Counted from the stretch's first letter, positions 1 to 6,345 are shown. The stretch is DNA of 9,054 nucleotides from an uncultured Clostridia bacterium (GCA_945871545.1 CAMBWJ010000054.1:1-9054), one strand, 5' to 3'. Notes: generated by a model from the sequence alone, not told the origin. Numbers and translations: made by a program.

Positions 1-1341
1 GCGGGAAGCCTGTCGGATGTGCGGCAGGACATGTCCTTCAGCGCCGTCTACCTGCGCGTGCGCCGGGAGGCGAACTACACCGTGCGCCATCGCTGGCTGG
101 GCGACCCGGACGCTGAGATTTATGAGGATGCGCACGGAACCGCCGTGGTCGGCGAGATCCTGCGCTGGGACGCGCCCGCCGAGGTTCCCGGCTACGCCTT
201 CCTGCGGGCCGGGGAGCCGGAGCTCATCGTCAGCGCGGACGAGAGCCGCAACGAAATCGTGCTCTATTACAGCCGCGAGCTGAAGCTGACCTCCCAGAGC
301 GCGGAGAAGATCTACGACGGCACGGAGCTGAGCTGCAACGAGGTTCTGCTCACGGGCAAGCTTGCCGGAACGGACGAGCTGCACGTGCTGCTGGACGGCG
401 GCGTCACCGACGTGGGCACGGCGGAGAACAGCTTCTCCCAGGTCGCCATCCTCCGCGACGGGCAGGATGTGACCCGGAACGGCGAGTATGCCGTCACGCT
501 GGAGACGGGCGCCCTCACGGTGCTGCCCGCGCCGCTGGAGATCACCGCCGGTTCCGACTACAAGCGCCGCGACGGCACGCCCCTGACCTGCGGCCAGTGG
601 GCGCTGAGCGGAGGTTCCCTTGCGGAGGGACACAGCGTGGCCTCGATTCAGGTAACCGGCTCCCAGACGGAGCTGGGTACATCCCCGAACACGCCCTCGG
701 ACGCGGTGATCGTGGACGAGAGCGGCGCGGACGTGACCGCGAACTACGCGATCAGCTACTGCTCCGGCACGCTGGGCGTGACTGAGCGCCTGCCGCTGAT
801 CGTGATTGCCAACAGCGCCGCGAAGGATTACGACGGCGCGCCCCTCAGCGACGGCGGCTTCACTTGCAACGGCCTGCTGGAGGGCGACGCGCTCCACGCG
901 CAGGTGCGCGGCAGCATCACCCGGGCCGGAAGCATAGAGAACGCCATCGGGAACGTGACCATCACCCGCGACGGGCGCGATGTGACCGGGGAGTACGAGC
1001 TCACCCTGCGCAGCGGTACGCTCAGCGTGCGGCCCATCGAGATCGAGATCACCGCAGCCTCCCGCACCCGGGAGTACGACGGCACGGCGCTGGTCTGCAA
1101 CGACTGGGCGCTGACCCACGGTTCTCTGCTGGAGGGACATGCTCTGCGCAGCGTGCGCGTCTCCGGCAGCCGCACCGACGTTGGCTGGTCGGAGAACCTG
1201 CCCGGCGGCGCGGTGATCGTGGACGAGGGCGGCGCGGACGTGACCGCGAACTACGACATCCGCTACGTCGGCGGACGGCTGCGCGTGACCGACGTCCTCG
1301 ACGATACCCAGGTTCCGCTGGGCGGCGATCTGTATCGCTGA
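1..1341 (+). CDS. Secreted MucBP/MBG-repeat surface protein, 3' part (5' end outside window)
   Basis: The frame is open from base 1 to a TGA at 1339-1341, so this is the C-terminal 446 residues of a longer protein. The GTG at 19 and other internal starts are not needed. Residues 1-93 resemble a MucBP-type module: a YTVRHRW strand near the start and an IVLYYSREL end, as in 'nvi.vyY' repeats. Then come four MBG-like beta modules of about 84 residues, each with a (Y/R)DG(T/A) start, a GxxTxxGxxxN centre, a DVT..(N)Y/EY segment and a G(T/A/R)LxV end. They alternate in type A-B-A-B. Such modules occur in adhesins and cell-wall stalk proteins of clostridia, so a stalk or adhesive role outside the cell is likely. 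Each module has one Cys after the DG motif. The C-terminus ends VPLGGDLYR with no LPXTG-like motif, hydrophobic helix or basic tail. A sortase gene follows 64 bases later. The ligand is unknown. Confidence 0.85.
   Translation, partial: AGSLSDVRQDMSFSAVYLRVRREANYTVRHRWLGDPDAEIYEDAHGTAVVGEILRWDAPAEVPGYAFLRAGEPELIVSADESRNEIVLYYSRELKLTSQSAEKIYDGTELSCNEVLLTGKLAGTDELHVLLDGGVTDVGTAENSFSQVAILRDGQDVTRNGEYAVTLETGALTVLPAPLEITAGSDYKRRDGTPLTCGQWALSGGSLAEGHSVASIQVTGSQTELGTSPNTPSDAVIVDESGADVTANYAISYCSGTLGVTERLPLIVIANSAAKDYDGAPLSDGGFTCNGLLEGDALHAQVRGSITRAGSIENAIGNVTITRDGRDVTGEYELTLRSGTLSVRPIEIEITAASRTREYDGTALVCNDWALTHGSLLEGHALRSVRVSGSRTDVGWSENLPGGAVIVDEGGADVTANYDIRYVGGRLRVTDVLDDTQVPLGGDLYR
280..1293 (+). repeat. 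Two tandem copies of a 169-codon A+B MBG-like unit
   Basis: Copy 1 spans 280-786 (A1 280-531, B1 532-786) and copy 2 spans 787-1293 (A2 787-1038, B2 1039-1293). The offset is exactly 507 bases. The best-conserved part is 703-748 against 1210-1255: 46 bases with one difference, encoding the AVIVDE(S/G)GADVTANY segment of the B modules. Other parts have diverged at the protein level, for example the A modules. The pattern suggests duplication of an A+B pair rather than of single modules. Confidence 0.85.
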
Positions 1342-1405
1342 TTCCCCGCTCCATGCGGAGGAAAACCCTTAACATATCCAATATTACGACGGAGGTACTT
1401 ACAAC

Positions 1406-2125
1406 ATGAATCGCAATGCAAACATCTTCCACTGCTGGGCAGCCGTGCTGCTGACCCTGGCCCTGCTGACCGGCTGCGCGCTGGCAGAGGAGACCGTACC
1501 CGCCATTCCGGAAGCCTTCGCGGAGCTGTATGCGCAGAATCCGCACGTGGTGGGTCAGCTGGAGATGGATCCCGATATCGCCCTGCCGGTGGTGCAGTGG
1601 GACAACAGCTTCTACATGGATCACGACTTTGACGGCAACGAGGACGTGGCCGGCACGCTGTTCGTGGACAGCCGCAACTCCCTCGATCCCCAGGACGATC
1701 ACATCCTCATCTACGGCCACAACATGAAGGACGGCTCCATGTTCGGCTCCCTGAACAACTACCGCAACGTGGGCTTCCTGCGCAACACTACCTGCATCCA
1801 GTTCAACACCATCTATGGCGATGCGCAGTACGTGCCCTTCGCGCTGTTCGATGCGTCCATGACCAAGGATGACCCCAACTATTTCAAGCTGATCCGCCTC
1901 AACTTCAGCGAGGAGCAGCCCTTCGACGCCTTCCTGGCGGACGTGCAGAGCCGTTCCCTGTTCGACATCCCGGTGGATGTGAACGAGGACGACCAGCTGC
2001 TGAGCCTGGTCACCTGCAGCTATTCCATGGACAACGGCCGCTTCATCATCATGTGCCGCAAGCTGCGCGAGGGCGAAACCCCCGAGCAGATGTCGGCGCT
2101 GATTGAGCAGGCCAAGTCCAGGTAA
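1406..2125 (+). CDS. srtB: Class B sortase with N-terminal signal peptide / possible lipobox
   Basis: This is a cysteine transpeptidase of the sortase fold, 239 aa. The class B calls are the segment GTLFVDSRNSL, then IYGHNM with catalytic His105, SMFGSLNNYR, LVTCSY with catalytic Cys204, and GRF with Arg212. Sortases cleave a sorting motif in secreted proteins and join them to cell-wall peptidoglycan or to a pilin. The N-terminus has a hydrophobic stretch at about residues 12-22 that ends LLTGCALAEE. This fits either a lipoprotein site (LTG|C24) or signal peptidase I cleavage after Ala27; sortases more often keep an uncleaved N-terminal anchor. The start is supported by GGAGGT at 1391-1396, 9 bases before the ATG. 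The gene lies 64 bases after the MBG-repeat gene with no terminator between them, so co-transcription and a shared job are plausible. A hairpin terminator follows. The substrate is unproven, because the neighbour lacks a normal sorting signal. Confidence 0.93.
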   Translation: MNRNANIFHCWAAVLLTLALLTGCALAEETVPAIPEAFAELYAQNPHVVGQLEMDPDIALPVVQWDNSFYMDHDFDGNEDVAGTLFVDSRNSLDPQDDHILIYGHNMKDGSMFGSLNNYRNVGFLRNTTCIQFNTIYGDAQYVPFALFDASMTKDDPNYFKLIRLNFSEEQPFDAFLADVQSRSLFDIPVDVNEDDQLLSLVTCSYSMDNGRFIIMCRKLREGETPEQMSALIEQAKSR

Positions 2126-2141
2126 GACGGGTACATACGAG

Positions 2142-2169
2142 GGTCGGAGGCGAAAACCTCCGGCCTTTT
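2142..2169 (+). terminator. Rho-independent terminator after the sortase gene
   Basis: A 9-bp stem (GGTCGGAGG at 2142-2150 with CCTCCGGCC at 2157-2165, one T-G wobble) encloses a CGAAAA loop and is followed by TTTTA. It lies 16 bases after the sortase stop. On the minus strand the stem is not followed by a U-rich tract, so it serves the plus strand. Confidence 0.88.
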
Positions 2170-2191
2170 AGTTTGTCAAAAGGAAAGGATT

Positions 2192-2509
2192 CTACATTCG
2201 CGGGGTCGGGAAGCCGGACACATCCTCCGCCTCGGCCAGCATCGCGGCGCAGCGCAGCAGCTCCAGCGCGGAGAGGCGCGCATTCCCGCCCTCCATCGGC
2301 AGCAGGTCGTTGGCGGTGCAGCCCAGCGCGCGGGCGATGCGGCAGAAGCTGTCCAGACTCAGCTTCCTGCTTCCGCGCTCGATGTGCCCCAGAAATGAGG
2401 TGGAGATACCGGCGCGCTCGGCAAGCTGCTCCTGGGTCAGGCGCTGCTGCAAGCGGAGCTGGCGCACCCGCTTGCCGAGCAAAATATAGAGTTCATCGGC
2501 CTCTTTCAC
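2192..2509 (-). CDS. XRE-family HTH transcriptional regulator (leftward)
   Basis: A small DNA-binding protein of 105 aa as called here. The helix-turn-helix lies at about residues 11-70: LGKRVRQLR, then LTQEQLAERAGIS (helices 2 and 3 entry), TSFLGHIERGSRKLSLDSFCRIARAL and NDLL, which is the standard Cro/C1 (HTH_3) pattern. About 35 residues follow with no recognised effector domain (SALELLRCAAMLAEAEDV is probably a helix). The frame stays open to an ATG at 2536. I prefer the GTG at 2509 because AGGTGA (2520-2515) sits 5 bases ahead of it, and because the promoter at 2555-2584 would start RNA near 2548, leaving no room for a ribosome site before the ATG. The gene is divergent from a second XRE gene and probably binds the shared gap. 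Its targets are unknown. Confidence 0.88.
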   Translation of the reverse strand: MKEADELYILLGKRVRQLRLQQRLTQEQLAERAGISTSFLGHIERGSRKLSLDSFCRIARALGCTANDLLPMEGGNARLSALELLRCAAMLAEAEDVSGFPTPRM

Positions 2510-2554
2510 AATTCTCACCTGCCATTTAAGCACCATACGGTTCTATGCACTCCT

Positions 2555-2584
2555 AGTTTACCATCGCCTGTGCCATACTGTCAA
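2555..2584 (-). promoter_or_regulatory. SigmaA-type promoter for the leftward XRE gene
   Basis: Reading the minus strand, a perfect -35 TTGACA (2584-2579) is followed by an 18-base spacer and TAAACT (2560-2555; 4 of 6 match TATAAT). The expected RNA start is near 2548. That gives a leader of about 40 bases before the GTG at 2509. Confidence 0.65.
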
Positions 2585-2599
2585 TAGAACTTTTCAGTA
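2576..2599. promoter_or_regulatory. Operator-like inverted repeat between divergent XRE genes
   Basis: TACTGTCAA (2576-2584), a 6-base spacer and TTTTCAGTA (2591-2599) form an imperfect inverted repeat with 7 of 9 arm positions matching. The left arm covers the -35 of the leftward promoter, which is where a repressor site would act. A second, wider inverted repeat is GTTCTAT (2540-2546) with ATAGAAC (2584-2590), a perfect 7-bp match 37 bases apart that flanks the promoter. Binding by either XRE protein is inferred. Confidence 0.4.
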
Positions 2600-2614
2600 C
2601 TACGGCAGGGGGTG

Positions 2615-2836
2615 ATGGCTCTGTATTTTCAGCGACTTCGGGACATGCGCGAGGATGCCGACATGAAGCAGAGCGCCGTCGCCCAGTACCTCGGAATTCA
2701 GCAGACCGTGTATTCGAGGTACGAGAGGGGCGCGCGCACCATCCCCCTGGAGCATCTCATCAAGCTGGCGGATCTCTATAACGTATCCCTGGATTTCCTC
2801 ACCGGCAGAACCCAGAACATGAAGGTGAACAAGTGA
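2615..2836 (+). CDS. XRE-family HTH transcriptional regulator (rightward), about 73 aa
   Basis: This is almost only a helix-turn-helix: LRDMREDADMKQSAVAQYLGIQQTVYSRYERGARTIPLEHLIKLADLYNVSLDFLTGR is the full HTH_3 pattern, with the YSRYERGAR recognition and turn segment and the usual DFLTGR end. Single-domain XRE proteins of this size commonly act as dimeric repressors. The start is uncertain. GTG at 2612 and ATG at 2615 are in frame, but AGGGGGTGAT (2607-2616), a 9-of-10 match to the ideal 16S-complementary sequence, overlaps both. It would place initiation at the CTG at 2621, giving a protein that starts LYFQRLR. The gene is divergent from another XRE gene. Its stop codon touches a terminator stem, so it forms a one-gene transcript. 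I see no convincing plus-strand promoter hexamers in the gap. Confidence 0.88.
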   Translation: MALYFQRLRDMREDADMKQSAVAQYLGIQQTVYSRYERGARTIPLEHLIKLADLYNVSLDFLTGRTQNMKVNK

Positions 2837-2858
2837 CCCGGCCATGTTGCCGGGTTTT
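2836..2858 (+). terminator. Rho-independent terminator at the end of the rightward XRE gene
   Basis: A 7-bp perfect stem (ACCCGGC 2836-2842, GCCGGGT 2849-2855) has a CATGTT loop and then TTT. The last base of the TGA stop codon is the first base of the stem. It isolates the regulator from the exporter genes downstream. Confidence 0.87.
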
Positions 2859-2914
2859 CTCATGCCATCGCACAGTTCATATCGAGATTTTGACGGGATA
2901 TTACACAAGCCCGC

Positions 2915-2943
2915 TTTACAACGCAGCCCGTTTTGGGTATCCT
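2915..2943 (+). promoter_or_regulatory. Predicted promoter for the ThrE-type exporter pair
   Basis: TTTACA (2915-2920, 5 of 6 match TTGACA), a 17-base spacer and TATCCT (2938-2943, 4 of 6 match TATAAT). The RNA would begin near 2950. That is very close to the ATG at 2956 and favours a slightly later start (GTG 2971 or ATG 2980) for the exporter gene. A TTGACG at 2890-2895 has no good partner. Confidence 0.45.
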
Positions 2944-2955
2944 TTTCAGGTGAAT

Positions 2956-3735
2956 ATGGAAGGAAAACTGGTGAGGGAAATGAATCGAACGGAAGCGGAG
3001 GAGCGGCTGTACTGCGCCATGACCATCGGCGAGGAGCTGCTGGTCAGCGGCGCGGAGGTCAACCGGGTGGAGGACACCATCCGCCGCCTGTGCCGGGCGG
3101 CGGGCGCAGAGCGCGTGGACGTGTTCACCATCACCTCCAGCATCGTGACCACCATCTACGGACCGGACTTCGGCGCGTGCACCCAGACCCGGCGCGTGTC
3201 GGGCATGGCCTACGACCTGAACCGCCTGGACGCGCTGAACCGGCTCTCCCGGCGCATTTGTTCGGAGAATCTGTGCCCGGAGGACGTGCGCGCGGAGCTT
3301 GAACGCATCGACGCGGGGCCGCGCTACTCCTTCGGCATGCAGCTCTTCATCTATGCGCTGATCTCCGGCTCCTTTTCGATCTTCTTCGGCGGCAGCCTGC
3401 GCGACATGGTGGCCTCGGCGCTGATCGGCATCCTGCTGAAGCTGTTTGAATCGGCGCTGCGCCGCAAGGCCCATAACGCCCTCGTCACTGGGCTGCTCTG
3501 CTCCAGCGTGGGCGGTCTGCTGGCCCAGCTGAGCGTGCAGCTTGGCCTTGGCATGCACGCCGATCTGATCGGCATCGGCAACATCATGCTGCTGATCCCC
3601 GGCATCGCCTTCACCAACTCCCTGCGCGATTTGTTCTCCGGCGACACCATCACCGGACTCATCCGCTTTCTGGAGTCCATGCTGCTGGCCATCGTGATCG
3701 CGCTGGGCTTCACCCTCGCCGGTCTGCTGTTTTGA
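2956..3735 (+). CDS. ThrE-type threonine/serine exporter, N-terminal half protein (DUF1212-like)
   Basis: This is the larger half of a two-part exporter of the ThrE superfamily, predicted to export small amino acids such as threonine or serine across the cytoplasmic membrane. It has 259 aa as called. Residues 1-125 are soluble and carry the family-type segment MTIGEELLVSGAEVNRVEDTI and FTITSSIVTTIYG. Hydrophobic segments follow at about 129-146, 151-165, 175-196, 203-221 and 242-259. The conserved loop GNIMLLIPGIAFTNSLRDL followed by SGDTITG (residues 208-234) is typical of the family. The start is open: ATG 2956 has AGGTGA just upstream, but GTG 2971 has GGAAGG 7 bases ahead and fits the predicted RNA start better; ATG 2980 is also possible. 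The second half follows 11 bases later. Substrate identity is family-based only. Confidence 0.9.
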   Translation: MEGKLVREMNRTEAEERLYCAMTIGEELLVSGAEVNRVEDTIRRLCRAAGAERVDVFTITSSIVTTIYGPDFGACTQTRRVSGMAYDLNRLDALNRLSRRICSENLCPEDVRAELERIDAGPRYSFGMQLFIYALISGSFSIFFGGSLRDMVASALIGILLKLFESALRRKAHNALVTGLLCSSVGGLLAQLSVQLGLGMHADLIGIGNIMLLIPGIAFTNSLRDLFSGDTITGLIRFLESMLLAIVIALGFTLAGLLF

Positions 3736-3746
3736 GGAGGTGCGCC

Positions 3747-4199
3747 ATGAATCCCATCCTTCAACTGATCGCGGCCTGGGCCGGCTCGCTGGGCTTCGCC
3801 ATGCTGTTCAACGTGCGCGGCAAAAAGCTGGCCTTCGCCTCGCTGGGCGGACTGCTGGCCTGGGCGGTCTATCTGCTGGTCGCGCGCTTCACATCAAACG
3901 ACTACCTCTGCGGCTTCTGCGCAAGCGTGGCGCTGACGCTCTACGCCGAGGTCATGGCGATCTGCCAGAAGTCGCCGGTGACGCTGTTTCTCGTCTCGGC
4001 GGCGATCCCGCTGATCCCCGGCGCGGCGCTCTACCGCGCCATGGACTGCGTGATGCACGGCGACTGGCCGGGGCTGTGGCAGCGGGGCAGCTACGCGCTG
4101 CTGTTCGCCGCCAGCATGTCCGCGGGCATCACCGTCACCACCATCCTGTTCCAATTGATTCGCGGCAGCCTGCACGCCCGCATCCATCCCCATGGCTGA
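3747..4199 (+). CDS. ThrE-type exporter, C-terminal half protein (DUF3815-like)
   Basis: A membrane protein of 150 aa with about five hydrophobic segments at residues 4-21, 28-46, 53-72, 78-98 and 115-138. The fourth carries IPLIPGAALYRAMDCVMHGD, the counterpart of the IPG loop in the partner protein, as expected for ThrE_2 (DUF3815) proteins. In fused ThrE exporters this half follows the N-terminal half in one chain; here it is a separate gene. The ATG at 3747 is chosen because GAGGAGG (3734-3740) lies 6 bases ahead; an in-frame TTG at 3732 has no such support. The gap from the partner's stop is 11 bases, so the two are almost surely co-translated from one mRNA and form one complex. Confidence 0.9.
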   Translation: MNPILQLIAAWAGSLGFAMLFNVRGKKLAFASLGGLLAWAVYLLVARFTSNDYLCGFCASVALTLYAEVMAICQKSPVTLFLVSAAIPLIPGAALYRAMDCVMHGDWPGLWQRGSYALLFAASMSAGITVTTILFQLIRGSLHARIHPHG

Positions 4200-4204
4200 G
4201 GGCG

Positions 4205-4233
4205 TTGCGCTTTTCGCGCGCATGTGTTAAAAT
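4205..4233 (+). promoter_or_regulatory. Extended -10 promoter for the HAD-patatin-dehydrogenase operon
   Basis: TAAAAT (4228-4233, 5 of 6 match TATAAT) is preceded by TGT at 4225-4227, which makes an extended -10. A weak -35 TTGCGC (4205-4210) lies 17 bases upstream. The RNA would start near 4240, giving a leader of about 25 bases that contains GGGAG (4253-4257), 8 bases before the ATG at 4266. Confidence 0.6.
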
Positions 4234-4265
4234 AACGGCAACATAATTTTCCGGGAGATGGAACC

Positions 4266-5048
4266 ATGATTAAGGCTGTATACTTCGACGCGGACGGCAC
4301 GCTGGTCAGCTTCCGCACCCACGCGGTGCCGGAGGACACGCTGTCTGCGCTGCGGCGGCTGCGCGGCGCGGGCGTGCACTGCATCCTCTGCACCGGGCGC
4401 AACGGCGGAACCTCCGCCCCGCTGCTGGATACCGGCCTGTTCGACGGCGCGATCCTGCTCAACGGCCAGCTGTGCACGCTGAACGGCGAGGCGGTGCTGC
4501 GCAGGGCCGTCGACAAAAGCGATCTGGAGATCGCGGTGGACGGCGCGGAGAAGGGTGATTTCACGCTGGGCTTCGTCAGCGGCTACGAGAACTTCATGAA
4601 CCGCTTCAACGCCCAGGTGTGGCTGTCCGACGAGTTTGGCGGCATGCCGCCCATGCGGCTGCGCCCTGCGCGGGATGCGCTGGAGATGGAGATCTACCAG
4701 ATGCACATCTATGGCGCGCCCGGCTGCGAGGACGAGCTCATTTCCCGGGCCCCGGGGCTGATTGCGGCGCGCTGGAGCGAGAACTTCGCCGACGTGTTCC
4801 CCAGGGGCGGCGGCAAGGAGATCGGCATGCAGGCGCTCAACGCCCGGCTGGGCATTGCGCCGGAGGAAACCATGGCCTTTGGCGACGGCGAAAACGACGT
4901 GGGCATGCTGAAATACGCGGGCGTGGGCGTGGCCATGGGCAACGCCAGCGACGCGGTGAAGGCCCAGGCGAACTACGTCGCCCCCGGCGTGGACGATGGC
5001 GGCATCGCGCACACGGTGGAACTTTTTGCCGCAAAATTGGGTCTATGA
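4266..5048 (+). CDS. Cof-type HAD-superfamily (IIB) phosphatase
   Basis: A 260-aa cytoplasmic hydrolase that would remove phosphate from a sugar phosphate, nucleotide, flavin or similar small metabolite through an aspartyl-phosphate intermediate with Mg2+. All four HAD motifs are present: DADGTL with nucleophile Asp8 and acid/base Asp10; CTGR with Thr43; Lys184 in GGGKEIG; and GDGEND with Asp207 and Asp211 for metal binding. The stretch between motifs II and III (about 60-180) is the alpha/beta cap of the Cof (C2B) class, and the length is normal for the class. The ATG has GGGAG 8 bases ahead. It is the first gene of a unit whose later members follow at 30 and 19 bases. Substrate cannot be read from the sequence. 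Confidence 0.93.
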   Translation: MIKAVYFDADGTLVSFRTHAVPEDTLSALRRLRGAGVHCILCTGRNGGTSAPLLDTGLFDGAILLNGQLCTLNGEAVLRRAVDKSDLEIAVDGAEKGDFTLGFVSGYENFMNRFNAQVWLSDEFGGMPPMRLRPARDALEMEIYQMHIYGAPGCEDELISRAPGLIAARWSENFADVFPRGGGKEIGMQALNARLGIAPEETMAFGDGENDVGMLKYAGVGVAMGNASDAVKAQANYVAPGVDDGGIAHTVELFAAKLGL

Positions 5049-5063
5049 AAAATACGGTTCGAT

Positions 5064-5071
5064 AAGGGAGG
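5064..5071 (+). promoter_or_regulatory. Ribosome binding site that decides the patatin start
   Basis: AAGGGAGG ends one base before an in-frame ATG at 5073, which is too close to use, and 7 bases before the ATG at 5079, which is ideal. The protein therefore most likely starts MKRALVLSGGG rather than MDMKRALV. Confidence 0.75.
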
Positions 5072-5078
5072 TATGGAT

Positions 5079-6326
5079 ATGAAGCGGGCGCTGGTGCTCT
5101 CCGGCGGCGGATCGAGGGGCGCGTATGAGTGCGGCGCATGGCAGGCGCTGCGGGAGCTGAACGTTCGCCTGGACGGCGTGTACGGCACGTCCATCGGCGC
5201 GCTGAACGCTGCGCTGGTGGCCCAGGACGACTTCGAGGCCGCGCTGGATCTGTGGAACAACATCTCCATCCGGCAGATCGTGGCGGTGGACGAGGACGAG
5301 GACTTCTCCGTGGACACCATGCTCTCCCGCAAGCGGGACATCATCCCCTTCCTGCTGGAGAACGCCCACAACTTCAAGATGGACGTGTCGCCGCTGGTGC
5401 GGCTGATTGACGAGAAGCTGGACGAGGGCCGGGTGCGCACGTCCGGCATGCAGCTGGGCATGATGCTCACCCGCATGCCCCAGTTCAGCGGCCGCGCGGT
5501 GCGCCTGAACGAGATTCCACAGGGGCAGCTTGCCGACTATCTGCTGGCCTCGGCCTCCTGCTTCCCCATCTTCCCGATGAAGGAGATTGGCGGCGAGAAG
5601 TACATGGACGGCGGCTATGCCGACAACATGCCCATCGCCATGGCCATCGAGGACGGCGCGGAGGAGATCGTCGCGGTGGACATCCATCCCCAGCCGGTGC
5701 ACCCCGAGTACGGCTGTATGCCCTTCCTGAAGCAGATTCACCCGCTGCACGATCTGGGCGGCTTCATGGACTTCAACCCCCAGCTGCTGCGCCGCAGCCG
5801 CTTGATGGGCTACTATGACACCATGAAGGCCTACGGGCGCTTCGACGGAATCCGCTACACCTTCACCCGGGTCAATGAACTGAAGATTTCCGAGGCGGCG
5901 CGGCGCTACACCCGGGAGATCGCGCTCTTCGACGCGGGCTGCGACGCGCGCGACGGCGACGCAGTGCTCATCGGCGCGCTGGGCGCGGAGACCCCGCTGC
6001 GGGCGCTCAGCTGGAAGGACGCGCTGCTGCGGGGCCTGGAGCTCTGCGCCCAGGCGATGGGCTTCCGTGAGGACGCGATCTACGATATGGACGTGCTCAC
6101 CGGGCGCATCCTGAACTACGCCAGGAATCTGGACGGCGACGGCGCGCTGTGGGATCGCAGCATGAACGAGGCTGCCCGCGCAGGCGGGCGCGTGCTCACC
6201 GCGTGGATCTTCCTGTCCATGCTCCGGGAGAAGGACTTCCTCGCCCGCAACCGCCACAAACTGGCGGACTTCCCCATGGAGACCGCCGCGGCGCTGTATC
6301 TGAAGTGCATGGACGAGACGCTGTAG
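5079..6326 (+). CDS. Patatin-like phospholipase (acyl hydrolase)
   Basis: A 415-aa serine acyl hydrolase of the patatin family, which cleaves acyl chains from phospholipids or related lipids with a Ser-Asp dyad. Seen in order: the oxyanion loop SGGGSRGAYECG at residues 8-19; the nucleophile motif GTSIG with Ser38; and the YMDGGYADNMP motif with Asp177, preceded by SASCFPIFP. These fit bacterial RssA/YlbK-type patatins. No signal peptide is seen, so a cytoplasmic or membrane-surface place is likely. The C-terminal part, about 215 residues after the catalytic Asp, is longer than in the minimal domain, has no motif I know and looks mostly helical. The start is fixed by its ribosome site. It sits between the HAD phosphatase (30-base gap) and a dehydrogenase (19-base gap), in one operon. 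The true lipid substrate is unknown. Confidence 0.93.
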   Translation: MKRALVLSGGGSRGAYECGAWQALRELNVRLDGVYGTSIGALNAALVAQDDFEAALDLWNNISIRQIVAVDEDEDFSVDTMLSRKRDIIPFLLENAHNFKMDVSPLVRLIDEKLDEGRVRTSGMQLGMMLTRMPQFSGRAVRLNEIPQGQLADYLLASASCFPIFPMKEIGGEKYMDGGYADNMPIAMAIEDGAEEIVAVDIHPQPVHPEYGCMPFLKQIHPLHDLGGFMDFNPQLLRRSRLMGYYDTMKAYGRFDGIRYTFTRVNELKISEAARRYTREIALFDAGCDARDGDAVLIGALGAETPLRALSWKDALLRGLELCAQAMGFREDAIYDMDVLTGRILNYARNLDGDGALWDRSMNEAARAGGRVLTAWIFLSMLREKDFLARNRHKLADFPMETAAALYLKCMDETL

Positions 6327-6345
6327 ACACAAGGAGTGACCAACC

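Noticed and set aside
1346..1358. Hairpin CCGC-TCCAT-GCGG between the repeat protein and the sortase
   Set aside because: Only a 4-bp stem with no U-tract; too weak to be a terminator, so the two genes can share a transcript.
2173..2529. Plus-strand open frame opposite the leftward XRE gene
   Set aside because: Arg/Ala/Pro/Ser-rich shadow; the minus strand has a textbook HTH with promoter and ribosome site.
4206..4222. TGCGC/GCGCA hairpin between the exporter pair and the HAD gene
   Set aside because: A 5-bp stem with no U-tract; it overlaps the predicted -35 region and is not a convincing terminator or riboswitch.
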